NCBI RefSeq assembly: GCF_030247195.1
Contig: NC_080670.1
Coordinates: 43,819,524 to 43,883,523 of the forward strand
Direction: 5' to 3'
Length of the DNA stretch: 64,000 nt
Origin: Topomyia yanbarensis
Taxonomy: Eukaryota > Arthropoda > Insecta > Diptera > Culicidae
A program made the position numbers and the translations under genes. The notes under the pieces are model-generated. The model saw only the letters and a program-made list of their open reading frames with translations, did no database searches and had not been told where the DNA came from. Numbering within the stretch: position 1 is the first letter of the stretch; each line of letters opens with the position of its first letter. Positions 34,465 through 46,500 of this stretch are shown here, piece by piece.

Positions 34465-34900
34465 TATTTCAATAAAATTTTGGTAAATGATGATATTGAT
34501 TCTAATAGTTTTATGAAAAAATAACTTTTACATGTGAGTTACTTTATACAAAACAATATTTACTTTGCGTTGGCATAAATTTTAAATACGTTTAAACTCA
34601 TTGCTTAACTACAACACTTCTATTGGAAAATATTATAATCAAACGAATTCAATCTAGAATTGTACAAAACAACCCAACCCACGGAAAAATGTTTCATGGT
34701 TGGCCGAACATGCTAATCAATTTATATTTTAGTAGAATGCACCTCGACCATGTTTTGATCTCGTAGAGCTTTCCTTATCATAAGGTGGATGTATGTATGT
34801 ACAATATCTGAGTTGAAAATATTTTTCCCGCTTTTGCAGATGCCTTAATCCTACCACACCGGTGGAGAGATAATGATTATCATTTAAGAATGCCAGGCAT
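34465..34900. other. Intergenic, no gene seen
   Basis: AT-rich sequence. Nothing recognisable. Confidence 0.4.
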
Positions 34901-34904
34901 CCAC

Positions 34905-35085
34905 ATTTACTTCTACGTCAGGAATAGCCCAGGAAAGCTACATGGGACCGTTGATGTTTCTGCTTTCCTTCAATGTATTTCGTGCAGAAGATTTGCAGAC
35001 AATCTCAATATATTTGAACTCATAAGCTCAATTGAGGATTGCAGATTTTTCCAACAACAGTTTGAAACATTCGGTGTTTGTGGTG
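34905..35085 (+). pseudogene. Jockey-type RT palm fragment
   Basis: One frame reads MGPLMFLLSFNVF, the segment just after PQG in RT palms. After a frameshift comes RFADNLNIFELISSIEDCRF, in which the catalytic FADD is FADN. It continues QQQFETF, as in jockey-type LINEs. Only about 60 residues remain. Confidence 0.72.
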
Positions 35086-35089
35086 TAGC

Positions 35090-35827
35090 AAGAGCCGCGT
35101 GCGTGTAAATACGAAGAAGTGGTCGGTGTTCTAATTTTCACAAAAGATATTCTGGCAGACCTCTGCCTGCCGTACTCTCAAGAAAAATTTGATGAATGAC
35201 GAAAACTTTTACAGAATTTTGCCATGCACGTTCTAGCGAGATGTAGTAAGAGGTGGGGTCGAAGGGTGCCCTTTCGGCTGTCCTGGGTTTATCCTCGCTT
35301 GACAAGGGCACCCTATTTTATCAAATCGGCCGAACGGGTTTCCATGTGGTTGCCAGTGAATAGAAATGTACAGTAACAAAACCATGATTTTCACTGTGAC
35401 AGTACAGTAATTTTACAATAATTTACAGTAAGTTTTAGTGTTATGCTACAATACAAAAACAATAAACGTAAATGTTTTTACAATAAATTTCAGCGAAAAA
35501 TACACTTTTACAGTAAAAAAGGGGGTGGTTATGTATCGTAACATTAAAAAAATCGATTTTTCTCCGCACATTTTTTTTCGAAAACAGTAAAATTTAAGGT
35601 GAATTTACTGTATCAGTTTTTTACTGAACAGTAAAATTAATTGTTACATGAAATTTTATTGTAAATCTACTGTGAGAACTTTGCATCGAACAATGTTGAA
35701 ACAGTAATAACTCTAATATTTATTGTTTTATGACTGTTTGTGGGGTAAATGCTGTTGTAAAATTGTATCCGGGGAGGACGCACACGATACTACATCCGTC
35801 GCAGAATATCGCTAGCAAACGTATAGC
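35090..35827. other. Unassigned, with TACAGTAA-rich block
   Basis: Between about 35365 and 35720 the motif TACAGTAA or its complement recurs many times, suggesting a degenerate MITE with subterminal repeats. At 35250-35310 AGGGTGCCCTT and AAGGGCACCCT form an 11-bp hairpin stem. There is no gene. Confidence 0.45.
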
Positions 35828-35834
35828 CTATAAC

Positions 35835-36128
35835 CACAGACTAACAGACATAACACTCGAAAACAATGCTTCGTCCGCTTTAACGGTCATTTTAAATATA
35901 TTTGTAGTTGGGACTGTGGCCGAATTTGCGATGATGGCGCCACTGACATATGAACAAGCATGCGGGGGATAGACCCCTAGTGAAAAAATGTTCCCAAGCG
36001 TGAGAGGTAACACTCTAGTAAATTACTGTATGTGCCGTGTATAAAAAGTGGAGCTAGTATTCTGGGGAAATGAGTGGATCGATATTTTTAGAGAAATTTC
36101 CTCATAGTGTTATGTCTGTTAGTCTGTG
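35835..36128. mobile_element. MITE with 7-bp TSD, copy 1 (294 bp)
   Basis: CACAGACTAACAGACATAAC at the left pairs with its inverted form at the right. CTATAAC flanks both sides (35828-35834 and 36129-36135). The second copy is at 37035. There is no coding capacity. Confidence 0.87.
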
Positions 36129-36135
36129 CTATAAC

Positions 36136-37027
36136 ATCCTGACAGATTTCAGTAAAGTCGTTGTTTGAAATTAGCCTGAAAGCAGCCTGTTCTGGCGATT
36201 ATAGTTCTGTTACTTTCCATATATGATACGCGGCATAGGGATCTATTCTGCACTATTCTGTGTAGACATTCGTGGAAAATTGTCATTGTAGAAAATTACA
36301 GTAGATTCAAGCTAATTTTAGTTACCGACGACATTGAGCACTGTTCCGGTTTAGAGGTTGTACCTTTGCTAGTGTTATTCTGCGAAGGATGTAGTATCGT
36401 ACACGTCATTGCTTTCGTTCCAGAAAAATTTTGCAACAAGTTCCATCACTATCATAAAATCAAAGGTACTTTCAAAATTCGTTTGCTAGCCTACAGCCAT
36501 GATACTGTATTGGCATATTCAAACAGCCAAAATACAGGATATAAATATTAACTCGATTTCATCTGACTCGGTTTAGTGCGCTGACACTCCCATGACACCG
36601 TTTGATTATCATTTTTTTTTTCTCAAAAAATGCAGCTACACAAAAAACTTATACTTTCTCCCCACTATACATAGCTAACCTCCTTCGCGTAACTGTGACA
36701 CATTTAATGCGTTGTCGAAGCGATGACTTGGTGTTTATCGAGCAGAAAGGAATCAGATCGACGGATGCGTCAGCGATCGAACCGGGCTGACAGACAGGTT
36801 TTCACAATAAATTTATTCGTTGACTGTCTTGCATGGCTGAGAATGGCGAGATATTTACATATGATCAGGAGCCTAGCTTCAACAATTGACGTGTGTCGTA
36901 CGAGGACTTAACATTGCATTTGTTGATTGCAATAATTCTGACGTTGGGCTTTAATTAAAAAGCTTTACTATGTAATGTTTAAAAAATCCACGTGACACAA
37001 AAACTATATATTTTATAACTATGGGAA
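36136..37027. other. Intergenic, no gene seen
   Basis: Only short chance frames. Nothing recognisable. Confidence 0.4.
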
Positions 37028-37034
37028 GTTCAGT

Positions 37035-37254
37035 CATAGACTAACAGACATAACACTATGAGGAAATTTCTCCGATAAATATCGATCCACTAATTTTCCT
37101 AGAACACTATCTTCACCTTTTACGGTCCCAAACACTACCAACACTGCTAGTGGGATATCTCTGAGACTTGGAAACAAGATTTCACAAATATATTCAAAAT
37201 GACCGTTAATGCAGGTGAAGTATTATTTTCGAGTGTTATGTCTATTAGTCTTTG
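37035..37254. mobile_element. MITE with 7-bp TSD, copy 2 (220 bp)
   Basis: CATAGACTAACAGACATAAC pairs with GTTATGTCTATTAGTCTTTG. GTTCAGT flanks both sides (37028-37034 and 37255-37261). Its internal order is reversed relative to copy 1: TATGAGGAAATTTC lies at the left end here and at the right end there. Confidence 0.87.
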
Positions 37255-37293
37255 GTTCAGTTTTTGTAATACAGGTCGGACTTGGCCATCCGG

Positions 37294-37364
37294 GGATTCG
37301 ATTATCCGGGGATTCGATTATCCGTGATTCGATTATCCGGGGAAAATGATTCGATTATCCGGGT
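37294..37364. repeat. Tandem GATTCGATTATCCGG subterminal repeats
   Basis: Four successive copies of GATTCGATTATCCG(G) lie just inside the left end. One related copy (GATTCGATTATCCGG) lies near the right end at 42305. They could be transposase-binding sites. Confidence 0.85.
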
Positions 37365-37465
37365 GTTTTGAAAAATAATCAAATTTCAACTAGAATGTCT
37401 AATTATAGTGGTAATTCGATCATTGCAGGCAATAGAACTTTTTCGGGAAATGGGGGGAGGGTCTA

Positions 37466-37924
37466 CCCGAGCAGAAGAAAATAACTGCGGAATACTAAAT
37501 TTAGGTATCAATACCAACGACTGTTTACCACAATGTGGTATTAATGAGCTCTGCATAAGAGGTAAAATACCAAGAAAAAATAACACAGACATGTTCTACA
37601 AATAACTATTTGATAATGAAACGAGTCATTATAATACCTGAATAATAATAAAACATTTTTCAACCTTCCAATAATAAAATTCACTCTATGGAGGTATCCA
37701 ATAAGGTATTGGATTGGTTTTTGTAAAAATAACTGGAATACATAAATAATACTAAAATAAAGTATTATACCTCATTGAGGTATTAAGCAGGTACTCAAAA
37801 ATGTTTCTTCAATACCTGCCTAATACTTCAATGAGGTATAATAATCAATTAATACTAAGTTTTGGTATGAATACCAAAAAATAGTATGCTCGGGTTATTG
37901 CCCAGTTATTTTCTCCTGGTCGGG
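37466..37924. mobile_element. TA-flanked MITE (CCCGACCAG), 459 bp
   Basis: CCCGAGCAGAAGAAAATAAC pairs with GTTATTTTCTCCTGGTCGGG, with TA outside both ends. Inverted blocks continue inward with TTTGGTATGAATACCAAA-like and GAGGTATTA-type sequence. Confidence 0.82.
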
Positions 37925-37958
37925 TAGGGTTAACATCCTCTCAAATTTTGGCCCACCT

Positions 37959-38183
<225 letters not shown>

Positions 38184-40062
38184 GGGTTAGTCGGGACAAA
38201 GTGCCCAAGAAAAACCAAAACTTGGAATCGACCTTCACGGATTGGAACTAGTTTTGAAGAAATTGTTCAGCTAGAGCCAATGACCTAAATTATTGACCTA
38301 AATTAATGTGGCAATTGAACCACCCCTCAGTCCATGGAAACACTTTTACTTTTACAAATTGTTTAAAAACATTGTTTTTTCGCATTATATCTCTGGTACT
38401 GAATTACCAGCGAGATAATTTTTGAAGGATTTATTCAAGGAATCTAGAATAAAAACTTTTAACGGCAGTATTGCCAAATATGCAACTTTTTAATTTTAAA
38501 CTGAAAGTATATTTTTCTCGTAATACACATATCGGTTACTGCAGGCCTTTTTGACACATAAAATATCTTTATACCTACTTTGCTCAGTCGGTTTCTGGCA
38601 TTTTGTTGGGATAATGATATCATGCTTCTCAGGATTCTGTTTGGATACTTTACAGAGGATTCTGATCGAAGTTTCCCTAGTATTACAATGGAATGTTTTT
38701 CAGAATTTCCATTAAATTCTTATCCGTATTTCTACGAGATTTTTTTCTCTGAATTTTGGTGCAGGATTCTAGATAAAAGCTTCTTAGAGGTCTGGTGAAA
38801 TCCTTCTCAAAATAGAATTCTGCTGAAGATTATGACTTATTCAAGATGTTGATAGAATCATGTTCGTATTTTCAATGAAAATTCTCATGAATATCCTGCT
38901 CTGTGTTCCAGTAGATTTTGACACAATATTGCTCTTCTCCCATTATCCCCTCCAACAATTGATTCCAGCTCAGAATTCCAATAGCATCCTTCCCTTTTAT
39001 GCCCATATTTTTGATAAACAATCACGTTTCTAAACGACTAAGGCGGCTAATAACTAGGACTAATATCTTTCATTTGATCACTAATGGTTATAAATATTGT
39101 CAGTAGAACAGAAGTTATTACAATTAATCCAGGCCCCATTTTGTCCTAACCAACATCTGCTTTTGTTTAAATCAAAACAACCCAATGCTATTGTACGGGC
39201 GACATGGACCTAGAAGCGGCTAGGCCCACATATGTTGGCTACTGTCAAAGTCTGTATATCTCCATAGCGGATGACAGGAGTAACACCCCCTGAATTAATC
39301 TGATTGGGTTCCGCTGAAGCAGTGCTGCCAGGGATCATTTCAATGAACTTGAAATTTGGTATACAAATGATTGGGCGTTTTCGGGCTTTCGATTTTCTCA
39401 CTGATAAAACGACAAAAAAGAGGCTTATGATTTCATTGGGTCTTAGGAGCGATGCTTCTTGAAATCACAATTTTAGCTTGCCTTTTTGAGGGTTAATGGC
39501 GAAAATGAAATTTTGGAATATTTTCGTAGCGTGGCAGAAAACTAATAAAATGTTCTAATCTAGACTGCATGCAACAACCTTTTTCATGTAATTGAACTAG
39601 ATCGTAAGGTAAATATTAAGCAGCTTCTAGCACCGCGTAACAAGCACCTATCTTTATTAAAAGATTTTTCTAGTTTCATGACGCCAACAGTTCTAAGGAA
39701 AAATAGCTTTGGAACCCTATACGCAGTAGAAAAACGTTGGTTAACCCTAGAACGTTGCACTGGGGTACAAATGTACCCCACGCCTTCTTTGGGGCCGTGT
39801 AAAAACGAGAATTCGGCATTTACCGACCTGGGACCCTAACCATAATTCAATTTAGAGTTCCTAGTAAGAGTAGGAAAAGATGGTATAGCCAGTTTGCTTA
39901 TAGCCTTCGTGGAAGCATGCGTCAATGAAAAACCATACAGACTACTGCTTAACCTAAAACAATTTAAACTACTTTGCTATACATTTTGAAACAAATCACT
40001 TAGAACACACAAAGCAATATACATTAAGAACATTGTGAAATTTACAGTAAACATTAATAATA

Positions 40063-40819
40063 TTAGGGCTCCCAGGCGTGGAACTGTTCGTGGAATTCCC
40101 GAAAACAAATTCCGCGGAGATAACGCAATGCGCTTTAACTTCACATCGATCCCAACCTTGAACGATATGAACGGCATTGATGCTGCATCCTTCCACTCGG
40201 GTACCAACTTTTTTACAATGATAGAATCAATTCCTAACGCTCCCGCAACCATATCGGCGATTTCTTTCTCACTAACGGAGTTCTTGATTCGTGTGAAGAA
40301 AAGCCAGCAGAACGATGAAACAGAAATTTTCGAGTGGTGCGAAACTGTCGAAACACTACCGGTGCCTTGCTGTAGTTTCGTAGAAGACATCGGAGATGAC
40401 TGAGCGGGAGGAGAATTATTTTGCACGCATGTATCATCGAAACGTAAACGGGAAATCTCAGCAATAGAGTTCTGAATATAGTTTATTTGTTGCTTTATTT
40501 TGGTAAACTCCTCCAGACAATTTACGCTATTTTCATCCGTTTGCGATTTTGCATGAACAACTACAGATGCAGGGCGGATTGGTACAAAACCGTCAGCGTC
40601 GGACAACGCTTGCCGTTTGTCACGGAAAGTTTCCAAATGTCGAACGTCGTTCATTATTTCAATACACATCCACCAAATATTTCGATGTTTGTTACAGTTG
40701 ACGACCTCAGGAACGGTCAGCGACACACAGTAGGCGTGATATTGGTCGGAACAAAAGCCTTCACAAATGATTATATTCTCTCCTGGCACTATCACAGAGG
40801 CACACTTCTTGCAGATCAT
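40063..40819 (-). pseudogene. L2/CR1-type LINE ORF1 with PHD-like finger
   Basis: The start MICKKCASVIVPGENIIICE gives C3, C6, C19, C23, H28, C31 and C52 of a PHD-like zinc finger; the last expected cysteine after WWMC is missing. A coiled stretch (EEFTKIKQQINYIQNSIAEI) and a C-terminal domain (FFTRIKNSVSEKEIADMVAG; KKLVPEWKDAASMPFISFKV) follow. A frameshift near 40110 moves the natural end (FREFHEQFHAWEP) into another frame, with its stop at 40063. Such ORF1 proteins bind LINE RNA. It sits inside the piggyBac-like shell, either inserted or captured. Confidence 0.78.
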
Positions 40820-41035
40820 CGTTACAGCGTATGTGAGTTATGGCGATCCGTTTAGAAATTGAAGACTAGTTGATTTTCGACGGCAAGGCACTAAAATTTC
40901 GATTCATTGACTAATATCCGTAAATATTCTTTCGACATGTCGGTTTAATAAATAGTAATGCGACAAATTTCAATGAAATTCCGGAGCGGTCCACAGGCAC
41001 GATCAGTACACGAGCGAAGTTGACAACAACCTGCC

Positions 41036-41055
41036 TGGGGTACATTTGTACCCCA
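41036..41055. repeat. Internal copy of piggyBac end palindrome
   Basis: TGGGGTACATTTGTACCCCA, the same 20-bp palindrome as at 39761 and 41767, followed here by GTGGACGG rather than GTGCAACG. It may mark the end of a second, older piggyBac insertion. Confidence 0.8.
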
Positions 41056-42415
41056 GTGGACGGTTGCCGTTAGTGTTTCGTTAGGTTTCGTGCTGTCAGT
41101 GTAAATGTGATTCGTGACAATAGCAGTTTAAATACTAGTTGTTTTACTACGGTAGTAACAATTAGTATTATTATTATATAATCGTTTTTAATCGTTTATT
41201 TAATTAATTTAATTAAATTTTGAAGCGGAACAAAAAATCGTTCTCATTTTTGCTGATTTTTATTGTTTTATTGTTAATTTTTTATAGTTTTTCAATGCAA
41301 TGGCTCGCAATTATAATTTGCGCACAATAACAGCTGTAACAGTAAAATTGCATGTTACCAATGTATTACTGGTCAGAAATATTATTTTTATTTCAATTTC
41401 CACCCCATTTCGTGGTATTTCTCAAAACCCGATTTTTAAACTTTCACTCTTCAAAATAATTGCAGTTTTTCAAAAATATCAAAATTCCATTTTATACCGT
41501 ATCAAGATAATTCTTTCAACTTTTAGAATCATTTGATTTTTTTCAAATCGGTTGAAAGTTCGCAAAATTAAAGTATTTTTGTAAAAAAGTTAAAACAACG
41601 AATTTTTCACTTTTTATTTTGTTCAAACCAATTTATGTATCATTGATTCAATAAATTCCATATTTTCATTTACACAGCTGTTTTCGGAACTAAAAAACAA
41701 AGAAAATGGTGTATTATACATTTCTTTTGTTTGAATTTTTACCGGCGAAAATTGCGATCAAACGCGTGGGGTACATTTGTACCCCAGTGCAACGTTCTAG
41801 GATGGAAAACGCAAGTTCTAGGGTTAAGAAAGGGTTAACAAGATTCTGATACGAGGTCAGGCGTAGGCGATTTTAATTCTTAGGTAGCTCAAGCAAAGAT
41901 GGATTATGGTTATGTAAGGAGGACGCCAGCAGTATTTCTCGCTGAGGCGGCCGGGAACCCATCATCTACGTAACCTTTTGTAGTTTTTTGCTGGTGACAA
42001 ACATGAGTGGGAGAGTTTGCGAAGACTACATGCGTAGTGATCGCCTGACAATCCGGTACGACATTGGTCAACTAAATGAGGATTAAAAGAAGCGTTAGAT
42101 GTGATATGTGACACCACCACGTAAATGAAACTGGAGTCAAGAAACAGACGAGCCGCAGCTTACATACTTTATTTTTTTCTTGTTGACTAGGACCAAAACA
42201 GGTACATTTACATTAACCATAATGGGAAAATTTACCCTGAACATTTTATTTCCAATTTCTCCACGAATGAAGCTTGAATTCATAAAATAACACACAAAAA
42301 AGTTTGATTCGATTATCCGGACTGAGATTTTTTTGAAATCCCCGGATAATCGAGTCTGAGCTGTACATTGAATACTTTACGGTGACGTCACAAATGAACT
42401 CGAGTGTTCATTTTC

Positions 42416-42523
42416 GACAGTTCGCTTGTACTGTTTACATGGACTTAGAAAAATTCTTTACGATTTGCTTCGGGCGAATCTAGTCGTCCGTAAAGTCCAT
42501 GTAAACAGTACAAGTGAACTGTC
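42416..42523. repeat. Foldback with 31-bp arms (TGACAGTTC family)
   Basis: GACAGTTCGCTTGTACTGTT... pairs with its inverted copy at 42493-42523 around a 46-nt loop. The arm sequence (AACAGTACAAGTGAACTGTC and GTTTACATGGACTT) is related to the TIRs of the element at 53671-57344. Confidence 0.85.
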
Positions 42524-43240
42524 AAGAAAAGTCAGGTTAACTGTTGTGTCTGTAAAGAAACTAATTGTAAATCACACTCAGCTGCATTTTGCGCTCGAGG
42601 AATATATTAAGTTTGTTCTAGTATATGGAAGCTGCTCCGGAGCAAAAAAGTCTTACTCCTTTTTACTCCGGTTTGCTACCAGAAGACGAATGAAGAGTAG
42701 AAGACAGTACAGGGACGATTTTCTCCCTGTTTGCTCTGGAGTACTTCCACTTCTCCTGGTACTGGAACAAACCTATTGTACAACTTCAAGCGCATCGATT
42801 ATAGATACCAGTACACTGGGTGTGCTGCAGGATATTGACTGGGATTCTGTTCTAGATAACGACAACGTAATCGCTGCTACATTTTTTTATTAATAGCCCG
42901 CCTCTTACCCCCACACCAAAAAGCTCACAAACGGAACCCCCTGGTAGTGGACATATCAGTTCTCAGCGTACAAAAAAAAGGTCAGCACAACAAAACAAAG
43001 TTACGAATCGCGGAAACGCTGAGAACAAAAAAAAAACATTACGAGACCGACAAAACACAAAATTTGACAAGAAGCTACGGCGAGTACCCAGCGGAAAAGA
43101 ATCCTTTTAAGGGTCCCATCGTAGCTTTGCAGGAAGCTCATAATAATTTAAATTTATTTATTACTTATTGCTAGAAAAAATGCATTTATCAATTGTTTTT
43201 ATTAAAAAAAATGTTAACCAATTATAACTAAAGGAATAAG
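42524..43240. other. Unassigned, one open frame
   Basis: An open frame from 42426 to 42893 (155 aa, plus) begins inside the foldback and shows no recognisable domain. A second frame at 42947-43174 is lysine-rich and also unrecognised. I would not call either a gene. Confidence 0.35.
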
Positions 43241-43259
43241 CTCGATTGGTGGTGAACGA

Positions 43260-45100
43260 AGTTTATATTATATTATATTATATATTCTCCTATTTTATTT
43301 TTTAAAATTAGTTTCAATTTTGCTTGGAAACGAGTGCGACATGTTATTTGCTTTAAATCAGTAGGAAGCTGGTTGAATAACTTAGGTCCGATGAAAGAAA
43401 TGCGTCTTTGACCAAGGTTCGTGGATACTCTGGAGTATAATAAATGATTGGCTTGTCTAATGCTGTGAGCTCGAATGCCTGTTGTAAATTCTAGATTATT
43501 ATGAGCAATAGTATTATGCAAAGCATTGTGGATATATATTATTGTTTGGTCAACCCAAGCAAAGGTAAAATGTTATGGGCATTATTATTGTATAACAAAA
43601 TAGTAGGGTACATAAATGGTTTTTTATAAATAATTTTAAGACATCTGTTTTGAAGCGTTTGTAGCTTTTTCAGATTCGAGATACTGGCACGGCCCCACAC
43701 AGATACAAGGTAGTTCAGCAATGAGTGGATGTGCGCATAATAAAATTTTAGAAGTACATGCTGGGGAACAAAAGAGCATACTTTACGCATAGCCCCACAT
43801 AACGATGCAACTTTTCTCTCTATTCGCAACTACGAAGCTGAGTTTGACTGCTTGTGTGCGTGAAGTTCATGTAAACAAATGGATGATAGAAAATGAATAA
43901 TTTTAAACGTACCGTTTTCAACGGTTTTTTTCATAAATATATGAAATTGTTAGTATAAATCAAAACAAAAATCATTGAACGAGCTAATTTGGTAAAGAAA
44001 CGAGTAAAAAATGTCGTAGAACATGTTTATTTTGCGTCCTCAACATGACGCATTTTTGTGAAGCAAAAAACAAATAAGTTTTCAAAATGATAAAAAGTAG
44101 TGAAAATTCACCTTTTCGCCCAACATTTTATTTACAGATTGAAAAGCAATATGTAACCAAGTTATGGTAAAAATTTCTCTCAATACAATTAGTTTTTTAT
44201 GGAGAAATGTGTATTTTTCGTTGGCCATATTTATACCGCCAGGAGCTATCAATGTACATGAAAAAAAATGAAAAATATACTGATGTGCAGATTATTGGCA
44301 GTTTTTAACCACGCAGACGGATGTCTTTAACCACGAAGAGGATATCACAGTAATGACGAATAAGATTTTAGGATTATATACTTGCATATTGTTTGCTTGA
44401 AAGAAACACGGGTGGGTTTTGAGCAGGTGAACGCTATCTAGATAGTTTTTGGCTGGGCAGATGTTTCCGCTTGTCATCCGGAGAAATACACACAGGACAA
44501 AATTCGGTCGATTCCGAATTTTCATACTTCTGTTCAAAACCACGAGTGTCTTAATAGTTATACTTTCAGTGAAATTCGACCAGTTTATAAGAACTTCTCT
44601 TCACGTTCTCTAGCAAAAAACTTCCAAACTATATCTGTTATGCTTTATTGGGCTGATGCTCTTTTGGCTCATACCATTAAAATCACGTTTCAATATATTT
44701 GTATATTAAAAATCACAATTTTCAATTAACCAAGAGGAAAAGCTATGCCAAAACGTGAAATTCTTATTCCATATTTTCTGCGAAAAAGCTTTGACAAATG
44801 TTTGGTGGCTTAGTAGAAAGGTTTAACGGAAGTCTATTTAACCCCTTTCACTTATTTACTTAACTCAATATTCTTGAAAATTTGAAAATGGTCCATTTGA
44901 AAACTGACGAAAAATTAACATCATTTGTTTACATTTGCATCACCCACAGGCACAACTTTTGTAGATGGCGACACCGTACCTTCGATGACGCGAATAGATG
45001 TTATATGCTCAATCCAGGAGAGTGTGGGGTCTAAGTGAAGTCCTAAATATTTGAAGCAGTTAGTTTCCTGAATTACAGACTGTCCCATTCTACATTCTAC
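43260..45100 (-). pseudogene. L2/CR1-type LINE reverse transcriptase 3' part, split
   Basis: On minus, 45100-44985 reads FKYLGLHLDPTLSWIEHI. After an insertion (about 44975-43840) the protein resumes at 43829 with ASLCGAMRKVCSFVPQHVLL and LLNYLVSVWGRASISNLKKL. A break near 43530 precedes FTTGIRAHSIRQANHLLYSR and FIGPKLFNQLPTDLKQITCR to the stop at 43273. This is the thumb and C-terminal region of an L2/CR1-type RT; the palm is absent. A TATTATATTATATT tract follows the stop, consistent with the microsatellite-like 3' ends of this group. It could be the same family as the ORF1 at 40 kb. Confidence 0.8.
43840..44975. mobile_element. 1.1 kb insertion within L2/CR1 RT
   Basis: It is defined by the break in the RT reading. 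Near its ends GTGAAGTTCATGTAAACAAA and (reverse complement of the right side) GGTGATGCAAATGTAAACAA are similar, suggesting imperfect TIRs. Boundaries are uncertain by about 15 bases. No protein was recognised. Confidence 0.55.
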
Positions 45101-45104
45101 ATAG

Positions 45105-46500
45105 TTTTTTTATTACTTATTTTAAAAAAATTCAAAACCGCGAACGCAGAATGCAACGAAAACTGAAATCGGACCCAAAATCTTGTTAACGAACAGTGAA
45201 ATGAAATGGGTTTACCATCGACGATATTTTAAATAACGAAGCTGAAACGATTCGTTGTTGATTTGGAAAGCGCTCCCACATATCGAACAAAAAGACGTAG
45301 TCCTCCGTCAAAAATCGGCAAATAATTTCCCAAAGAAAATTATAATTCTCCCATTGAAACGAAATGATGGAAGTATGTTAACGAGGGCAGAGCTCACCCA
45401 TAAACTTTCCCAGAACGACTACGAGAAGAACTCACTGAAATGCGGACCTCATAACCGTAAAAGCTCGTTGGGAAGGACAAGCAGTGTGCAGAACTTGCCA
45501 AATTACGCAACAGATTCATGGCCCTCGGTGCACTCTCACCGGCGGTTCTGCCAGTTTCGAACGAGGGAAGACACGCGGAAGTGAACGAATGGACCAGAAA
45601 CGGAAAAGTTTTCTTTTCTTTACGATTGTGATATAGCTAGCGACCAGCGTCCTACACCGGATACGCTGTGAAAAGTGATGAAAAGAACCCGATCATAACC
45701 AGATCAATATAAAATCAAATTCTGCGCTCACGTTGTCGCTGCTATTCCGAAAGGAGGGCGGTAATAAAATTTCTCCATGTCGTATCATTGACAGACAAGG
45801 TCACTCACTCACACACACACACAAATAAACTCGAAAGCAACAGCGCAATGGTGGCTAAATTTTACGAGATTTTTCACAAGCTATTGCACTGGGCACCTGA
45901 ATGTACCGCAGGGACGATGAAAATTGGCAGGCTTGGAAGAACGGAACGGAGCTGAAATAAAAATCTAACCGGATTTCCGCTTCCGTTGTCGCTGCTGCTT
46001 TGAACTGGGCCACCATTCGATTTCACACTGGGTCAGGGCGATAAAATAGACGATTTATTATGGTGGAGCTATTTGCGTGTCAAAATATTCGGATTGTGGG
46101 ATGCTATTTCCAAATCCTTGATTTCACTACCGGAGTAGTTGTTACATGCAGAGAAAGTTTAACAATATAAAATACTGCAGTTCGTGATGAGGTCCCCATA
46201 GCGCTGTCAGATGATTTCATATAATATCGGTACAACATTGAAAAAAAATCGGTATTTATCGATATGAACTATGTTCTTGCAAACCAGAGTTGTGTGTGTG
46301 TTTGTTTTTTGATATAGTAAGGTTTAAATAGCTTCAAAAGCCTCGCCTGTAGTGTATTGGCACTGTGTGGGACTCACGACTCACGTTCGTGCCTAACCAC
46401 TAAAAACAATCCTTACTTTTTACGCCCTTCTTCCCCACGGAACTACGTCATCGTATTACTTCGCGGGGGGATCGTTGTGCTTTCGTTGCACCTCTTTCTT
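45105..46500. other. Unassigned, no supported gene
   Basis: One 109-aa plus-strand frame (45255-45584) is basic and has no recognisable domain. A short (AC)n tract lies near 45809-45823. Another GT tract lies at 46287, shortly before the 3' region of R1-like copy 2. Confidence 0.35.

Larger units (their letters stand above)
39745..41823. mobile_element. piggyBac-like non-autonomous element, TTAA TSD
   Basis: TTAA at 39741-39744 and 41824-41827 flanks CCCTAGAACG... and ...GTTCTAGGG. The left end contains the palindrome TGGGGTACAAATGTACCCCA. The right end repeats it (41767-41786) with AGTGCAACGTTCTAGG, then a spacer, then the terminal GTTCTAGGG. This asymmetric terminal plus subterminal repeat layout and the TTAA target are piggyBac features. 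No transposase is seen. The 2.1 kb interior carries an L2/CR1-type ORF1 on minus and a third copy of the palindrome at 41036. Confidence 0.85.

Noticed and set aside
42426..42893. 155-aa plus-strand frame as a gene
   Set aside because: It begins inside a foldback repeat and has no recognisable motif. Stop-free length alone is not enough.
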